Shown: positions 43,918-53,414, counted from the first letter of the stretch. The stretch is DNA of 64,000 bases from Psychroserpens burtonensis DSM 12212 (GCF_000425305.1 NZ_AUDE01000028.1:1-64000), one strand, 5' to 3'. Notes: generated from the sequence alone by a model not told the origin. Made by a program: numbers and translations.

Positions 43918-44544
43918 TTAGGTGATTACAAAAGCACAAGAGAATCCTTCAAATTCTAAAAAATGCGTATTATATCTATATTTTTTGTCTTGATAATCTA
44001 TCCAAGCAACCGTTTCACCATCTTTTAACATAAACGGAATCACTAAAAAGTGCTCTCGAAACAACATGCCTGGAGTAGCAAACAATTTATAAAGTGATTC
44101 TTTAATTCCCCAAATAACAGTCAGCTTTTTAATATAATCTACATCAGTTTCAAATAGATAATTAAACTCATAGTGAACGAATTTTCTTGCGATAATAGCA
44201 ATTTTATGACGTTGCTTTTCTATGTCGATGCCAACTTCCGAAGTACTAATAATAACTCCCGAAAAGGTAAAAGAATGGGTAATAGAAATATGCTTTCCAT
44301 CTTTTAAATGTGGTTTGCCACGGTCATCATAATATAAATCTTGATCTGTATATCCAAAATCTCTGAGTATATGTCGAACGCTAAGAAACCCACGTTGATG
44401 TAACTCACTTTTCATTCCTAGCACACGTTCTAAGCTGTTTTCTTTCAAATCTAAAGGCGCCATCAAATCGTCAAAAGACTCTGTAATCTTCCAGATTTTA
44501 ACAGTAGTTTGTGAGTTTGGTTGGATAGTTTTGTAAAGTGGCAT
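43918..44544 (-). CDS. 4'-phosphopantetheinyl transferase superfamily protein
   Basis: 208 aa. Transfers phosphopantetheine from CoA to carrier proteins. The Mg-binding VGIDIEKQRHKI and later WGIKESLYK (Lys/Glu of the active site) are both present, with SITHS before them. Length and pattern fit the Sfp-like monomeric class rather than AcpS. First gene of the seven-gene minus-strand run ending with arfB; its start lies 23 bases from the ahcY promoter region, divergent. Confidence 0.9.
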   Translation of the reverse strand: MPLYKTIQPNSQTTVKIWKITESFDDLMAPLDLKENSLERVLGMKSELHQRGFLSVRHILRDFGYTDQDLYYDDRGKPHLKDGKHISITHSFTFSGVIISTSEVGIDIEKQRHKIAIIARKFVHYEFNYLFETDVDYIKKLTVIWGIKESLYKLFATPGMLFREHFLVIPFMLKDGETVAWIDYQDKKYRYNTHFLEFEGFSCAFVIT

Positions 44545-44567
44545 TTAATTATCTGAAACTTAATGAT

Positions 44568-44575
44568 TATCTTTG
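44568..44575 (+). promoter_or_regulatory. ahcY promoter, -7 element
   Basis: TATCTTTG, a TAnnTTTG match, 108 bases before the ahcY ATG. It implies a long 5' leader of about 100 bases. Confidence 0.65.
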
Positions 44576-44581
44576 CATCGC

Positions 44582-44682
44582 CTAAGGGGAATTGATTTTT
44601 TTAGACAAGCGAATTTAACCAATTTTAAACTCTAAAGCCAAAGGCAAACCATTTTAAAAATTAAGAAAGAAAAAATAAACAC
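44582..44682 (+). promoter_or_regulatory. long ahcY leader, candidate structured regulatory RNA
   Basis: The leader contains a possible stem GGAATT (44590-44595) / AATTTT (44625-44630) and a second pairing TTTAGA (44603-44608) with TCTAAA (44634-44639), which together would make an H-type pseudoknot. A TTTAACC, TTTTAAAC, GCCAAAGG order resembles SAM-II-like RNAs. The match is partial and AT-rich sequence gives chance pairings. Confidence 0.3.
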
Positions 44683-45996
44683 ATGAATAAAACAACGACT
44701 TACGTGCCCAACAAAGTAAAAGATATGTCTCTTGCTGCTTGGGGAAGAAAAGAAATTGAATTGGCTGAAGCTGAAATGCCAGGACTAATGAGTCTTCGTG
44801 AAGAGTACAAAAATGAGCAACCATTAAAAGGTGCTCGTATTGCTGGATGTCTTCACATGACGATTCAAACCGCTGTTTTAATAGAAACATTACAAGCTTT
44901 AGGTGCAGATGTAACTTGGAGTTCTTGTAACATTTTCTCTACACAAGATCAAGCTGCTGCTGCAATCGCAGAAGCTGGAACTGCAGTGTATGCTTGGAAA
45001 GATATGACAGAAGAAGAATTTGATTGGTGTATAGAACAAACCTTATTCTTTGGAGAAGATCGTCAACCACTAAACATGATTTTAGATGATGGTGGTGATT
45101 TAACGAATATGGTATTAGATAGATACCCAGAATTAGCTCCGGGAATTAAAGGACTTTCTGAAGAAACAACAACTGGTGTTCATCGTTTATACGAACGTGT
45201 AAAAAATGGAACATTAACAATGCCAGCGATCAACGTAAATGATTCTGTAACTAAATCAAAATTTGATAACAAATACGGTTGTAAAGAAAGTGCTGTAGAT
45301 GCGATTCGTCGTGCAACAGACACTATGCTTGCAGGAAAACGTGTTACTGTTTGTGGTTATGGTGATGTTGGTAAAGGTACTGCTGCCTCTTTCAAAGGTG
45401 CTGGTAGTATTGTAACGGTTACTGAAATTGACCCAATTTGTGCCTTACAAGCGGCAATGGACGGTTTTGAAGTTAAAAAATTAGAAACCGTTGTAGGAAA
45501 TTCTGATATCGTTATCACAACGACAGGAAATAAAGACATCGTTCGTGCTGAGCATTTTGAAGCAATGAAAGACAAAGTTATCGTGGCTAACATTGGTCAC
45601 TTTGATAACGAAATTCAAGTAGGCTGGTTAAACAAAAACCACGGTCATACTAAAGACACAATTAAGCCTCAAGTAGATAAGTACACGATCGACGGAAAAG
45701 ATATTATCCTTTTAGCTGAAGGTCGTTTGGTAAACTTAGGTTGCGCAACTGGTCACCCTAGTTTTGTAATGAGTAATTCATTCACTAATCAAACTTTAGC
45801 TCAAATTGAGCTCTGGAAAAACAGCGGCAATTACAAAAACGAAGTATACATGTTACCTAAATATTTAGATGAAAAAGTAGCTAAATTACACTTAGAGAAA
45901 ATTGGTGTCGAGTTAACAGAACTTAAAGATTACCAAGCAGATTATATTGGTGTTAAAGTTGAAGGACCTTATAAGCCTGAGCATTATCGTTATTAA
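44683..45996 (+). CDS. ahcY: adenosylhomocysteinase
   Basis: 437 aa. Splits S-adenosylhomocysteine to adenosine and homocysteine, recycling the by-product of methyl transfer. Motifs: [37 protein letters not shown], the NAD-binding [10 protein letters not shown] and the conserved C-terminal YKPEHYRY. Highly conserved and full length. A terminator lies at 46062-46090. Confidence 0.98.
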   Translation: MNKTTTYVPNKVKDMSLAAWGRKEIELAEAEMPGLMSLREEYKNEQPLKGARIAGCLHMTIQTAVLIETLQALGADVTWSSCNIFSTQDQAAAAIAEAGTAVYAWKDMTEEEFDWCIEQTLFFGEDRQPLNMILDDGGDLTNMVLDRYPELAPGIKGLSEETTTGVHRLYERVKNGTLTMPAINVNDSVTKSKFDNKYGCKESAVDAIRRATDTMLAGKRVTVCGYGDVGKGTAASFKGAGSIVTVTEIDPICALQAAMDGFEVKKLETVVGNSDIVITTTGNKDIVRAEHFEAMKDKVIVANIGHFDNEIQVGWLNKNHGHTKDTIKPQVDKYTIDGKDIILLAEGRLVNLGCATGHPSFVMSNSFTNQTLAQIELWKNSGNYKNEVYMLPKYLDEKVAKLHLEKIGVELTELKDYQADYIGVKVEGPYKPEHYRY

Positions 45997-46003
45997 TTAA
46001 GAA

Positions 46004-46036
46004 CGTCATTACGAGGATTTTGCGACGAAGCAATCT
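46004..46036. repeat. dispersed repeat copy A after ahcY
   Basis: CGTCATTACGAGG...GAAGCAATCT, a variant of the common flavobacterial GTCATTGCGAGGAACGAAGCAATCT element. It starts eight bases after the ahcY stop codon. Confidence 0.65.
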
Positions 46037-46061
46037 CTTTAATATAAAACTAAATTATTAC

Positions 46062-46090
46062 AAATCCCAAACAGTCTTGTTTGGGATTTT
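46062..46090. terminator. ahcY terminator
   Basis: Arms AAATCCCAAACA and TGTTTGGGATTT around a five-base loop, followed by a T-run. Confidence 0.85.
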
Positions 46091-46101
46091 TTTGTGTTTA
46101 T

Positions 46102-46137
46102 GTCATTCCGAGGAACTTTTTAGCGATGTGGCAATCT
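46102..46137. repeat. dispersed repeat copy B
   Basis: GTCATTCCGAGGAAC...GCAATCT, a second member of the same repeat family as copy A (46004-46036). Confidence 0.65.
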
Positions 46138-46216
46138 TTTTATAAGATGGCACAATTAAAAATTTGCTTCGCTCATTTTTCGTCAAACCATCCGAATTTT
46201 GACATATCAAAATCCA

Positions 46217-46238
46217 CCTTCCTTTAGCTAAAGGAAGG
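46217..46238. repeat. perfect 22-base palindrome, dispersed-type
   Basis: CCTTCCTTTAGCTAAAGGAAGG, symmetric about 46227/46228. It resembles the CTTTAGCTAAAG dispersed palindromes of this family. Confidence 0.6.
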
Positions 46239-46300
46239 AGCTTATTAGGAGAATCTATTAAATTTATTAGTACATTGACAATCCTAATAATAAGAATTTC

Positions 46301-46765
46301 ATGAGTTTAGAAAAGTTAAATATTGGAATCACCACCTTAGAAGCACATATAGAAAACCATACCGTTTCTAATCCAAAAATATCTAAAAGCAATATTGCTT
46401 GGCATATAGATCATAGCCTCAAGGTTATTAATAACGTGATAATTACAGTTCAATCATCAGATCCTAAAACCTACACAAACAATTTTAGTTTAATAGGGAA
46501 GCTATTCTTTGCACTCGGTTTCTTTCCTAGAGGAAAAGCAAAAGCTCCAAAATATGTGAAGCCTCCTGAAACTGTTTTAAAAGAAGACTTGGTTTCGCAA
46601 ATTGAATTAGCTAAAACCAACGTGAAAACAATTGCTGGTTTAAACAAAAACGCATATTTCAAGCATCCTTTATTCGGAAATATTAATACACCAAGAATTT
46701 ACCGTTTTCTGTTACTTCACACTAATCACCATTTAAAAATTATTAATGATATTGTTGTGAAGTAA
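46301..46765 (+). CDS. DUF1569 (DinB-like) protein
   Basis: 154 aa four-helix-bundle protein of the DUF1569 branch of the DinB superfamily. Candidate metal ligands are the His of WHIDHSLK and the pair in HTNHHLKII. DinB-like proteins are often thiol or metal-dependent enzymes; the reaction here is unknown. Preceded by a repeat-filled gap of about 300 bases. Confidence 0.87.
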   Translation: MSLEKLNIGITTLEAHIENHTVSNPKISKSNIAWHIDHSLKVINNVIITVQSSDPKTYTNNFSLIGKLFFALGFFPRGKAKAPKYVKPPETVLKEDLVSQIELAKTNVKTIAGLNKNAYFKHPLFGNINTPRIYRFLLLHTNHHLKIINDIVVK

Positions 46766-46791
46766 AGAGTCTGAAGTTTTCCTTAGGGCAA

Positions 46792-47631
46792 TCAATTAAC
46801 AGGCACATTCAATCGCTCATTAAATATCCAACTTTTAACCAGATTTTTATTAGTTGATATTTCAGCAAAAACATAAATATTCGAAGAAAAACATGGTGCA
46901 ATTTCTGCCAATTCAATAATCACCTTATCATCACAATAACTAGAATGTAAAAAATAGAGTTCTTTGTCTATTACTATCACGTAACCAACGTGATTATCTA
47001 ATCCTACAAAATAAACCCCATTATTATAAACCGAATTCACTTTCTGTTTTAAAGCTTCAAAAGACTGGTTTCTATAGATTTTAAGTTGAGATTTAGGTTG
47101 TAACATTCGCGCTTCAATTAATCCAGCTTGTTGCGCCATTTTATATCGATTGAGATTAAAGCCAAAATGTTTTAAAGTCGTTGACACAAAATAACCGCAA
47201 GCAATTTCTCCATTATTTGGAATGTCTGTATGACCGTTAAAATCCCATTCCGTTCCGTACCAATGCGGAACGATATCATTCAGCAATTTTGAATATAAAT
47301 ATTGAGATGCACTATCAATCGCTTTTGTTGGATTGCTTTGATATGAACGTTTAAAATACGCTCTATCAGTTTCTATTCCATTTTTAATAGATGTGTAATT
47401 GCCTTGAGGTTTAAAATTGATGTTGAGTTTCACAGAATCTAGTGATGGTTCTAATGTAGAAATTTTCAGTTCTTGATTTTCATTAACGTCAATTATGGAT
47501 TGCTCTATAATTGAACTCCTTTCAGAGTTCATATTGCAAGCAAATAATAGAACAAATAGTATGAGTAGTAATCTTTTGATAATTAGATAGATTATAACAC
47601 TACAACTCTTTTTTCTTTTAATTATTATCAC
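46792..47631 (-). CDS. lipoprotein with papain/NlpC-like peptidase pattern
   Basis: 279 aa, GTG start at 47631. A lipoprotein signal (LLLILFVLLFAC) is followed by EIACGYFVSTTL (candidate catalytic Cys), VGLDNHVGYVIVI (candidate His) and a later LHSSY, the order expected for NlpC/P60-like cysteine peptidases or amidases. The exact family is not recognised and the triad is inferred from order only. It starts close to the divergent aminotransferase gene. Confidence 0.65.
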   Translation of the reverse strand: MIIIKRKKSCSVIIYLIIKRLLLILFVLLFACNMNSERSSIIEQSIIDVNENQELKISTLEPSLDSVKLNINFKPQGNYTSIKNGIETDRAYFKRSYQSNPTKAIDSASQYLYSKLLNDIVPHWYGTEWDFNGHTDIPNNGEIACGYFVSTTLKHFGFNLNRYKMAQQAGLIEARMLQPKSQLKIYRNQSFEALKQKVNSVYNNGVYFVGLDNHVGYVIVIDKELYFLHSSYCDDKVIIELAEIAPCFSSNIYVFAEISTNKNLVKSWIFNERLNVPVN

Positions 47632-47656
47632 ATTAATGTATTCGTATATTTACATT

Positions 47657-48799
47657 ATGCAACTTACACCAAAACTCACCAACGTAGAAACATCAATTTT
47701 CACTGTCATGAGCGTATTGGCAAACAAACACAATGCACTCAATTTATCACAAGGATTCCCTAACTTTAAGAGTGATCAAAAACTTATTGATGCGGTTTCT
47801 AAAGCCATGAATTCTGGATATAATCAATATGCTCCTATGGCAGGAAATTTAGAATTACGTCAAGCTATTGCCAAAAAATTTGAGTTGCTATACGACACCT
47901 CTTACCATCCTGAAACTGAAATAACAGTCACAGCTGGCGCAACGCAGGCCATTTTCACAATAATTTCAACTTTTATAAAGCTAGGTGACGAAGTCATCAT
48001 TTTCAAACCTGCTTATGATTGTTATCAACCAGCTATCGAATTAAATGGAGGAAAACCAATTGCAATAGGACTTCAAGCACCAAACTATAAAATAGACTGG
48101 ATTCTCGTCGAGAAATCGATTAATTATAATACCAAAATGATTATTATTAATACACCTCACAATCCTAGCGGAACTGTGATGAGTAAAGCAGATCTGCTTA
48201 AACTACAAGAATTAACAAACCACACAGACATCATCGTATTAAGTGATGAAGTTTACGAGCATATCATATTTGACGGCGAGCAACATCAAAGTGTTTGCCT
48301 TTTTCCGCAGTTAAAAGAACGTAGTTTTATCACCGCGTCCTTTGGGAAAACATTTCATAATACAGGCTGGAAAGTCGGTTATTGTTGCGCACCAAAAGAA
48401 CTAATGGAAGCCTTTAGAAATGTGCACCAATTTAATGTATTCTCTGTACATCATCCAACACAAAAAGGATTAGCAGATTATTTAACTCAACCCAATCATT
48501 ATCTAGATTTATCTGAATTTTATCAAGAGAAGCGAGATACCTTTTTAAAGCTTATTAAGGATTCAAAATTTAAATTCACACCATCAAAAGGAACGTATTT
48601 TCAGGTGTTAGATTTTTCTGAAATTACTTCGGAAAAAGATCTAGATTTCGCAAAACGTCTTACCATTGAAAAGGGGATTGCTTCCATTCCATTATCTGTC
48701 TTCAATGATCATCAACATGATGATAAAGTATTGCGTTTTTGTTTTGCAAAAACAACTGAAACGCTCAAAGCTGCAGCAGAAATCTTGAATAAAATTTAA
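47657..48799 (+). CDS. methionine aminotransferase (class I, YbdL-like)
   Basis: 380 aa from the ATG at 47657. PLP-dependent fold type I; the Lys that binds PLP lies in TASFGKTFHNTGWKVGY, with LNLSQGFPNF, HNPSGTVMS and SDEVYEHIIFDG. This motif set fits the methionine/glutamine aminotransferases used in methionine salvage. A nitrilase-type omega-amidase gene follows about 300 bases downstream, matching the known two-step pair. The ATG at 47636 would add seven unneeded residues. Confidence 0.93.
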   Translation: MQLTPKLTNVETSIFTVMSVLANKHNALNLSQGFPNFKSDQKLIDAVSKAMNSGYNQYAPMAGNLELRQAIAKKFELLYDTSYHPETEITVTAGATQAIFTIISTFIKLGDEVIIFKPAYDCYQPAIELNGGKPIAIGLQAPNYKIDWILVEKSINYNTKMIIINTPHNPSGTVMSKADLLKLQELTNHTDIIVLSDEVYEHIIFDGEQHQSVCLFPQLKERSFITASFGKTFHNTGWKVGYCCAPKELMEAFRNVHQFNVFSVHHPTQKGLADYLTQPNHYLDLSEFYQEKRDTFLKLIKDSKFKFTPSKGTYFQVLDFSEITSEKDLDFAKRLTIEKGIASIPLSVFNDHQHDDKVLRFCFAKTTETLKAAAEILNKI

Positions 48800-49081
48800 C
48801 TCTTTTTCTAAGCGTTAAGCATTGAAGAAACTAACGTTATATAGGAATCTGATCTTTTAATTAAAAAAAAATAGTGCAGAAAAATAAGTGCACAAAGACG
48901 CTCAGAAAGTCAAAAAAAGCTAGGCATCAATTATGGAATACTGCTTAATCATCAATAGAACTCTACTTCAATTTAAAGAACTAAAACTGAATTAGACTTT
49001 TTACAATAATACAAGGCTTAGTTATTCTGAAATTTGTAATTTCATTGAGTAATATCAAATAGATTTTAAAATGATTGGTCA
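48800..49081. other. intergenic stretch without a gene
   Basis: No supported open frame or recognised repeat. The only signal is a -7 box (TAACTTTG, 49082-49089) at its right end that belongs to the next gene. Confidence 0.5.
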
Positions 49082-49089
49082 TAACTTTG
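49082..49089 (+). promoter_or_regulatory. promoter -7 element of the omega-amidase gene
   Basis: TAACTTTG, a TAnnTTTG match, 18 bases before the ATG at 49108. Confidence 0.6.
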
Positions 49090-49107
49090 GTATATAATCT
49101 ATAACTC

Positions 49108-49887
49108 ATGAAAAGCGAACTAAAAGTTGCCTTAATACAATCTAATCTCGTCTGGGAAAACCCGGAGCAAAATAGAATAAACTTCACTAATACCATTAGT
49201 GCTATTTTGGAGCCTGTTGATGTAATTATACTTCCTGAACTATTTACCTCTGGATTTACTATGAATCCAAGTCAGGTAGCAGAAACCATGACCGGAGATA
49301 CCATATCATGGATGCAAAAATTAGCAAACCTTAAAAAATCTGCAATTACGGGAAGTATCGTTATTGAAGAGAATGATCATTATTATAACAGACTGCTATT
49401 TATTTTTCCTAGTGGTAAAATCGACTATTACGATAAGAAACATACCTTTACTTTAGCAGGTGAGCACAAGGCTTACCAAGCTGGGTCCAACCTAATAACA
49501 GTTAGTTATTTAGGCTGGAAAATTTGCCCTTTGGTTTGCTATGATTTACGTTTTCCTGTTTGGTCTAGAAATACAAACGATTATGATGTGTTGCTTTATG
49601 TCGCTAATTGGCCCAAAATTAGAATTGCAGCTTGGGATACCTTACTAAAAGCGCGTGCTATTGAGAACATGACGTATTGCATAGGTGTTAACCGAGTTGG
49701 ACTAGATGGCAATAAACATGAGTATTCTGGGAATTCTGGCGCTTATGATGTCCTAGGTAAACGCATGGATACAATTCCTACAGGACAAGAAGCCACTGAA
49801 ATTATAACGCTAAAAAAAGATCATATCTCTAAGTACAGAGAGAAGTTAGGCTTTTTGAAGGATAGGGATTTATTTACTCTAAAATAA
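49108..49887 (+). CDS. nitrilase-superfamily omega-amidase (YafV/Nit2-like)
   Basis: 259 aa. The Glu-Lys-Cys triad is seen in ILPELFTSGFTM, DKKHTFTLAGEH and LVCYDLRFPVWSRN. Omega-amidases open the amide of alpha-ketoglutaramate or alpha-ketosuccinamate, finishing the transamination begun by glutamine-dependent methionine aminotransferase. The two genes are in the same direction but have separate promoters. Convergent 14-base overlap with the next gene. Confidence 0.94.
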   Translation: MKSELKVALIQSNLVWENPEQNRINFTNTISAILEPVDVIILPELFTSGFTMNPSQVAETMTGDTISWMQKLANLKKSAITGSIVIEENDHYYNRLLFIFPSGKIDYYDKKHTFTLAGEHKAYQAGSNLITVSYLGWKICPLVCYDLRFPVWSRNTNDYDVLLYVANWPKIRIAAWDTLLKARAIENMTYCIGVNRVGLDGNKHEYSGNSGAYDVLGKRMDTIPTGQEATEIITLKKDHISKYREKLGFLKDRDLFTLK

Positions 49888-51478
49888 ATTCAATTACTGG
49901 ATCCCAATTTGCTCTGGCATCAATAAGTTCTGGATAGTAACTAATACGCTCGGCTTGAAATTGCTCAAGGTAATTTCCTGAATCCCATTTTTGATTTCCG
50001 TTAGCATCAAAAATAACCCGTAAATAATAATTTCCTGGCGATAGGTTTCTAAAATCAAATAAGCGATCCACTTTCGCAAACTGCTCATACTTGACCTCTC
50101 CTTTTTCAGTCATCAATTGAACAATCACTGGATAGGTCATATTTCTCAATGTTACTCTTATATTAGAGTAATCAGAATAGAGTTTTGTTCTAGCACTATA
50201 ATTAAGTGTATCATTCACATTTCCGAAGAAATCCTCCAAAGCTCCTGGCAACATTTGTATCGCATACTTTTGAGATTCTTGCTTTTCAAATTGCAAACTA
50301 TAAACATTGTCTAAGGAATCATAAGTGGTCTCAAAAGACACATCTAGAGAATCTTTATCTAAAATTTTAATCTGTTTCTCATTCAATTTCACAAAAGGAA
50401 TTGTACCAGATATTTTTAGATCATCACTAAAACCCAATGTTCCAGAAGACAACATTTTTACGGTCAAGGTGTCTTTATCAATAGTTCTAAATCGATGTTT
50501 AAGCGTATCTATAAAGGTCTTATTTCTTACAATAAATTGAGTAGAATCCAATTCAAGTTTTGGTCTATACCAGTAGTACAAGGTATCTGCGCTTTGATCT
50601 TTAGTCACTCTTGTGGTAAATCCTTCTGGCTTGTCGCCTAGCAACTCAATTTCCATTGTTTTATAATCCCCTTCAAACCCAAAGGCTATTTTTTGACCAG
50701 CAACTTGACGTGCTCTTTTAACATCAAAATTTACCGCTTCTTTAAATAACTTTATGGTATAATTTTCATCGGTTGGCACAGTAATGAAACCTTCATAAAA
50801 TCCTATTTTATCTTTGTCTTGCTGAAATGTGAAGTTCCCATTATCGTCTTTTAAAGCCACTAATTTATAGGTTCCAGGTTTAATATTATCAATACTAAAT
50901 GTTGTGAGGCTATCTAGTGTATTGGTTATGTATTTTGGCTTTTTCTTATACACAACAGAGTCTGTGAACGTAGAGTCTTTCTCATATAACATAACAGAGA
51001 CAAATGTTTCTGGCGATCTGTTTTCTGCATCTAAAATTCGACCTTTTACGGATAAAGAGTCGATGTAATCTCCTGTAGAAAATACATACCTGAAATAATC
51101 ATAAGGGTTTTCTTCATTATTATCTACAATACTTTGCCCAAAATTAAACGCATACGTTGTATTGTCATCTAAAGTATCATTAATGGTTATGGTAATATAT
51201 TTACTCGCAGTTCCCATAGGAGTAACCGTTGGTTCTGGATCCATTGGTGGAGAAATAATAAGCTGCTTTTGTAGGTCTTTGATTTTAACGTACTCATCAA
51301 AATAAATTTTTATCTCCTTGCCTTTAAAGTTAGTTGTCAAATTCTCTGGAGAAGATTTGATTATTAATGGCGCCTCCTCATCTTTAGGACCTCCAGAAGG
51401 TGTTCCTCTATTAGCACAACTTATCACTAATGAAATGATTATAAGGATGACTACACTTTGTAAAACGTTTTTGCGCAT
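49874..51478 (-). CDS. Ig-like domain lipoprotein
   Basis: 534 aa from the ATG at 51478. Lipoprotein signal (VVILIIISLVISC), then GGPKDEEAPLIIKSSPENLTTNFKGKEIKIYFDEYV, the start of an SbsA-type Ig-like (Big_5) domain, followed by several further beta domains (KGRILDAENRSPETFVSVMLYEKD ... NIKPGTYKLVALKDDNGNF). Repeated GTYKL / GNYYLRV-type modules suggest carboxypeptidase-regulatory-like folds. It should be displayed on the outer membrane. The ORF's first 16 residues are dropped because they precede the signal. Confidence 0.83.
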   Translation of the reverse strand: MRKNVLQSVVILIIISLVISCANRGTPSGGPKDEEAPLIIKSSPENLTTNFKGKEIKIYFDEYVKIKDLQKQLIISPPMDPEPTVTPMGTASKYITITINDTLDDNTTYAFNFGQSIVDNNEENPYDYFRYVFSTGDYIDSLSVKGRILDAENRSPETFVSVMLYEKDSTFTDSVVYKKKPKYITNTLDSLTTFSIDNIKPGTYKLVALKDDNGNFTFQQDKDKIGFYEGFITVPTDENYTIKLFKEAVNFDVKRARQVAGQKIAFGFEGDYKTMEIELLGDKPEGFTTRVTKDQSADTLYYWYRPKLELDSTQFIVRNKTFIDTLKHRFRTIDKDTLTVKMLSSGTLGFSDDLKISGTIPFVKLNEKQIKILDKDSLDVSFETTYDSLDNVYSLQFEKQESQKYAIQMLPGALEDFFGNVNDTLNYSARTKLYSDYSNIRVTLRNMTYPVIVQLMTEKGEVKYEQFAKVDRLFDFRNLSPGNYYLRVIFDANGNQKWDSGNYLEQFQAERISYYPELIDARANWDPVIEFILE

Positions 51479-51715
51479 TCGTGCTTCAAATTTCAACAAA
51501 TTAACAATAAACCTATTTATCATCAAAACAATTAACGTCGTTTTATAGTGTATTACGCCTATTTAGACATGTAATATCACATATAATTTGTTTCTTTTTC
51601 TCTCGTATTTCAGTAAAACACAAAACCATAACTAAAACTATGCTTTGACTTTTCATTTCATCTAAGCTAAAAATAAATCAAATTTTTAATGCTCTATTAC
51701 AAAATTAAATTGGTG

Positions 51716-52396
51716 TTAATCTGTGATTGACATGGTCGCCAAACTTAGCCTAATATCATTGATTTCTAATAAGATATTGGCACAATCTTCTATAGTAGCA
51801 CCAGTTGTAATAATATCGTCCACAATAAGGATGTGTTTGTTTTCTAAAGTGGTTCCGTTTATAATTTTAAAATTGCTGTGATCACTAGAATTTCGTTTCA
51901 GCCTATCTTTGAATACTTGTGTTTTAGTATTAGTCGTTTTTATTAATACCGAATCATTAAAATCTGCATTTAAAGCTGCAGCAATCGCAATACCAAATTT
52001 ATCAACCTGATTAAAGCCTCTAGACCTAAGTTTATGCTTATGTAAAGGGACAGGAATAACTACGTCAATATTAGAATAGGCATCCAGCATCTTTAATTCA
52101 TCACCTAACCACTCACCTAGAAGCTGTCCAACTTCTTCATGACCTCTATATTTAAGATTATGCATGAGTTGCTGTACAATTCCTTTTTTTGAAAAATGAA
52201 GTAAAGCAGTGGCTTGTTCTAATTTCACTCTTCCGTAGAGCATCTTATGAACAGCATTTTCAGGATCGCTATGAAAATTTGTTAATGGTAAATCATGTCG
52301 GCAATTTGTACAAATTTGTAGTTCATTATCAGACAAATGATTGCTACAAGCTCTACAAACTTCAGGAAAGAACAAGTTTAACAAGTTTTTTATCAT
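51716..52396 (-). CDS. ComF family phosphoribosyltransferase-like protein
   Basis: 226 aa. An N-terminal zinc-ribbon (VCRACSNHLSDNELQICTNCRHDL) and a C-terminal PRPP-binding motif ILIVDDIITTGATI, as in ComF/GntX proteins linked to DNA uptake in other bacteria. Short intergenic spacing to the divergent coiled-coil gene. Role here is not provable. Confidence 0.92.
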   Translation of the reverse strand: MIKNLLNLFFPEVCRACSNHLSDNELQICTNCRHDLPLTNFHSDPENAVHKMLYGRVKLEQATALLHFSKKGIVQQLMHNLKYRGHEEVGQLLGEWLGDELKMLDAYSNIDVVIPVPLHKHKLRSRGFNQVDKFGIAIAAALNADFNDSVLIKTTNTKTQVFKDRLKRNSSDHSNFKIINGTTLENKHILIVDDIITTGATIEDCANILLEINDIRLSLATMSITD

Positions 52397-52465
52397 TTCA
52401 ACGATTAAAATTAATTTTTGATAACATATTCTTTAGTTTCGCATGATTAAATAACAAAATTAATA

Positions 52466-53350
52466 ATGATAGTTAACCCTCAATTACTTAACTACAGATT
52501 AATTATTGGTTCTTTAATTATTGCGGTCGCAGTTTTAACTGTTTACAGTTTCACAAGTTATAAATCCATTGCAACGCACCAGCAATTTTTAGAACAAGAA
52601 AAGAAGCTTGTTGAAAGTGAATTATCTCAAATGATAGCTAGCTATGATGACGTTTCAATTTCCAATAATTTGATATCTTCCCAACTGGAAGATGCTAAAC
52701 GAGCAACTAAATTAACGTTAGACTCTCTTAGAATATTACGTAGTGACCTCTCTGTACTTTCAAAATTTAAACAACAACTATTTAACTTAAAACTTAAAAA
52801 TAAGACTTTATTTAAGACTGTAGACTCTTTAAACGAGGTAAATAAAGATTTAGAAAGAGAGAAACTACTCGCAAACAGCGAGTTAATAAAGCAGCAACTT
52901 GAAAATTCAACCCTAGTTCAAAAAAACAAAAACTTAAACAAAACGTTAGAGAAGGGCGCTTTATTAACCGCTAATTCTTTCAAAGCAAAAGGGTTTGAAA
53001 CATTCTTTGGTAACAAAAGATTTAGTTCTAAAGCAAAACGGGTAGAAACGATAGAAGTCTGTTTTATTCTTGCTGAAAACTCATTGACGGAAGCAGGAGC
53101 GAAAGATTTTTATATACAAATAGTAAATCCTAAAAATAACGTAGTTGCAGACAAAGGTTCTATTAATTTTGGTGAGTCCACATTAATCTATAGCGCCAAA
53201 GAAATTGTGAATTACAATAATAATGTTGTCGAAGTTTGTATCGATGTAGATGCAGATATAAATGAAAAACCTTTAGAACAAGGAAATTATTATATCTCTA
53301 TTTTTCACAAGGACAGAAAACTAGGAAGTACACAAGTAAATTTAAATTAA
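52466..53350 (+). CDS. membrane-anchored coiled-coil protein
   Basis: 294 aa with one N-terminal membrane segment (LIIGSLIIAVAVLTVYSF), then a long coiled coil (about residues 38-165; LEQEKKLVESELSQMI, LRILRSDLSVLSKF and NKDLEREKLLANSELIKQQ) and a C-terminal beta domain (IEVCFILAENSLTEAGAKDFYIQIV). Related proteins are conserved in flavobacteria beside comF and glyS. Probably a periplasmic envelope factor. Terminated by the hairpin at 53385-53413. Confidence 0.78.
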   Translation: MIVNPQLLNYRLIIGSLIIAVAVLTVYSFTSYKSIATHQQFLEQEKKLVESELSQMIASYDDVSISNNLISSQLEDAKRATKLTLDSLRILRSDLSVLSKFKQQLFNLKLKNKTLFKTVDSLNEVNKDLEREKLLANSELIKQQLENSTLVQKNKNLNKTLEKGALLTANSFKAKGFETFFGNKRFSSKAKRVETIEVCFILAENSLTEAGAKDFYIQIVNPKNNVVADKGSINFGESTLIYSAKEIVNYNNNVVEVCIDVDADINEKPLEQGNYYISIFHKDRKLGSTQVNLN

Positions 53351-53384
53351 GTATTAGTTTATAATAATCTTATATAATTTCTTA

Positions 53385-53413
53385 AAAACCGCACCATTAA
53401 TTGGAGCGGTTTT
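53385..53413 (+). terminator. terminator before glyS
   Basis: Arms AAAACCGC and GCGGTTTT around a 13-base loop, followed by a T-run in which the glyS -7 box begins. Confidence 0.75.
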
Positions 53414-53414
53414 T

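Noticed and set aside
46004-46137. possible CRISPR array because of repeated units
   Set aside because: Only two diverged copies with no regular spacers; they match dispersed flavobacterial repeats instead.
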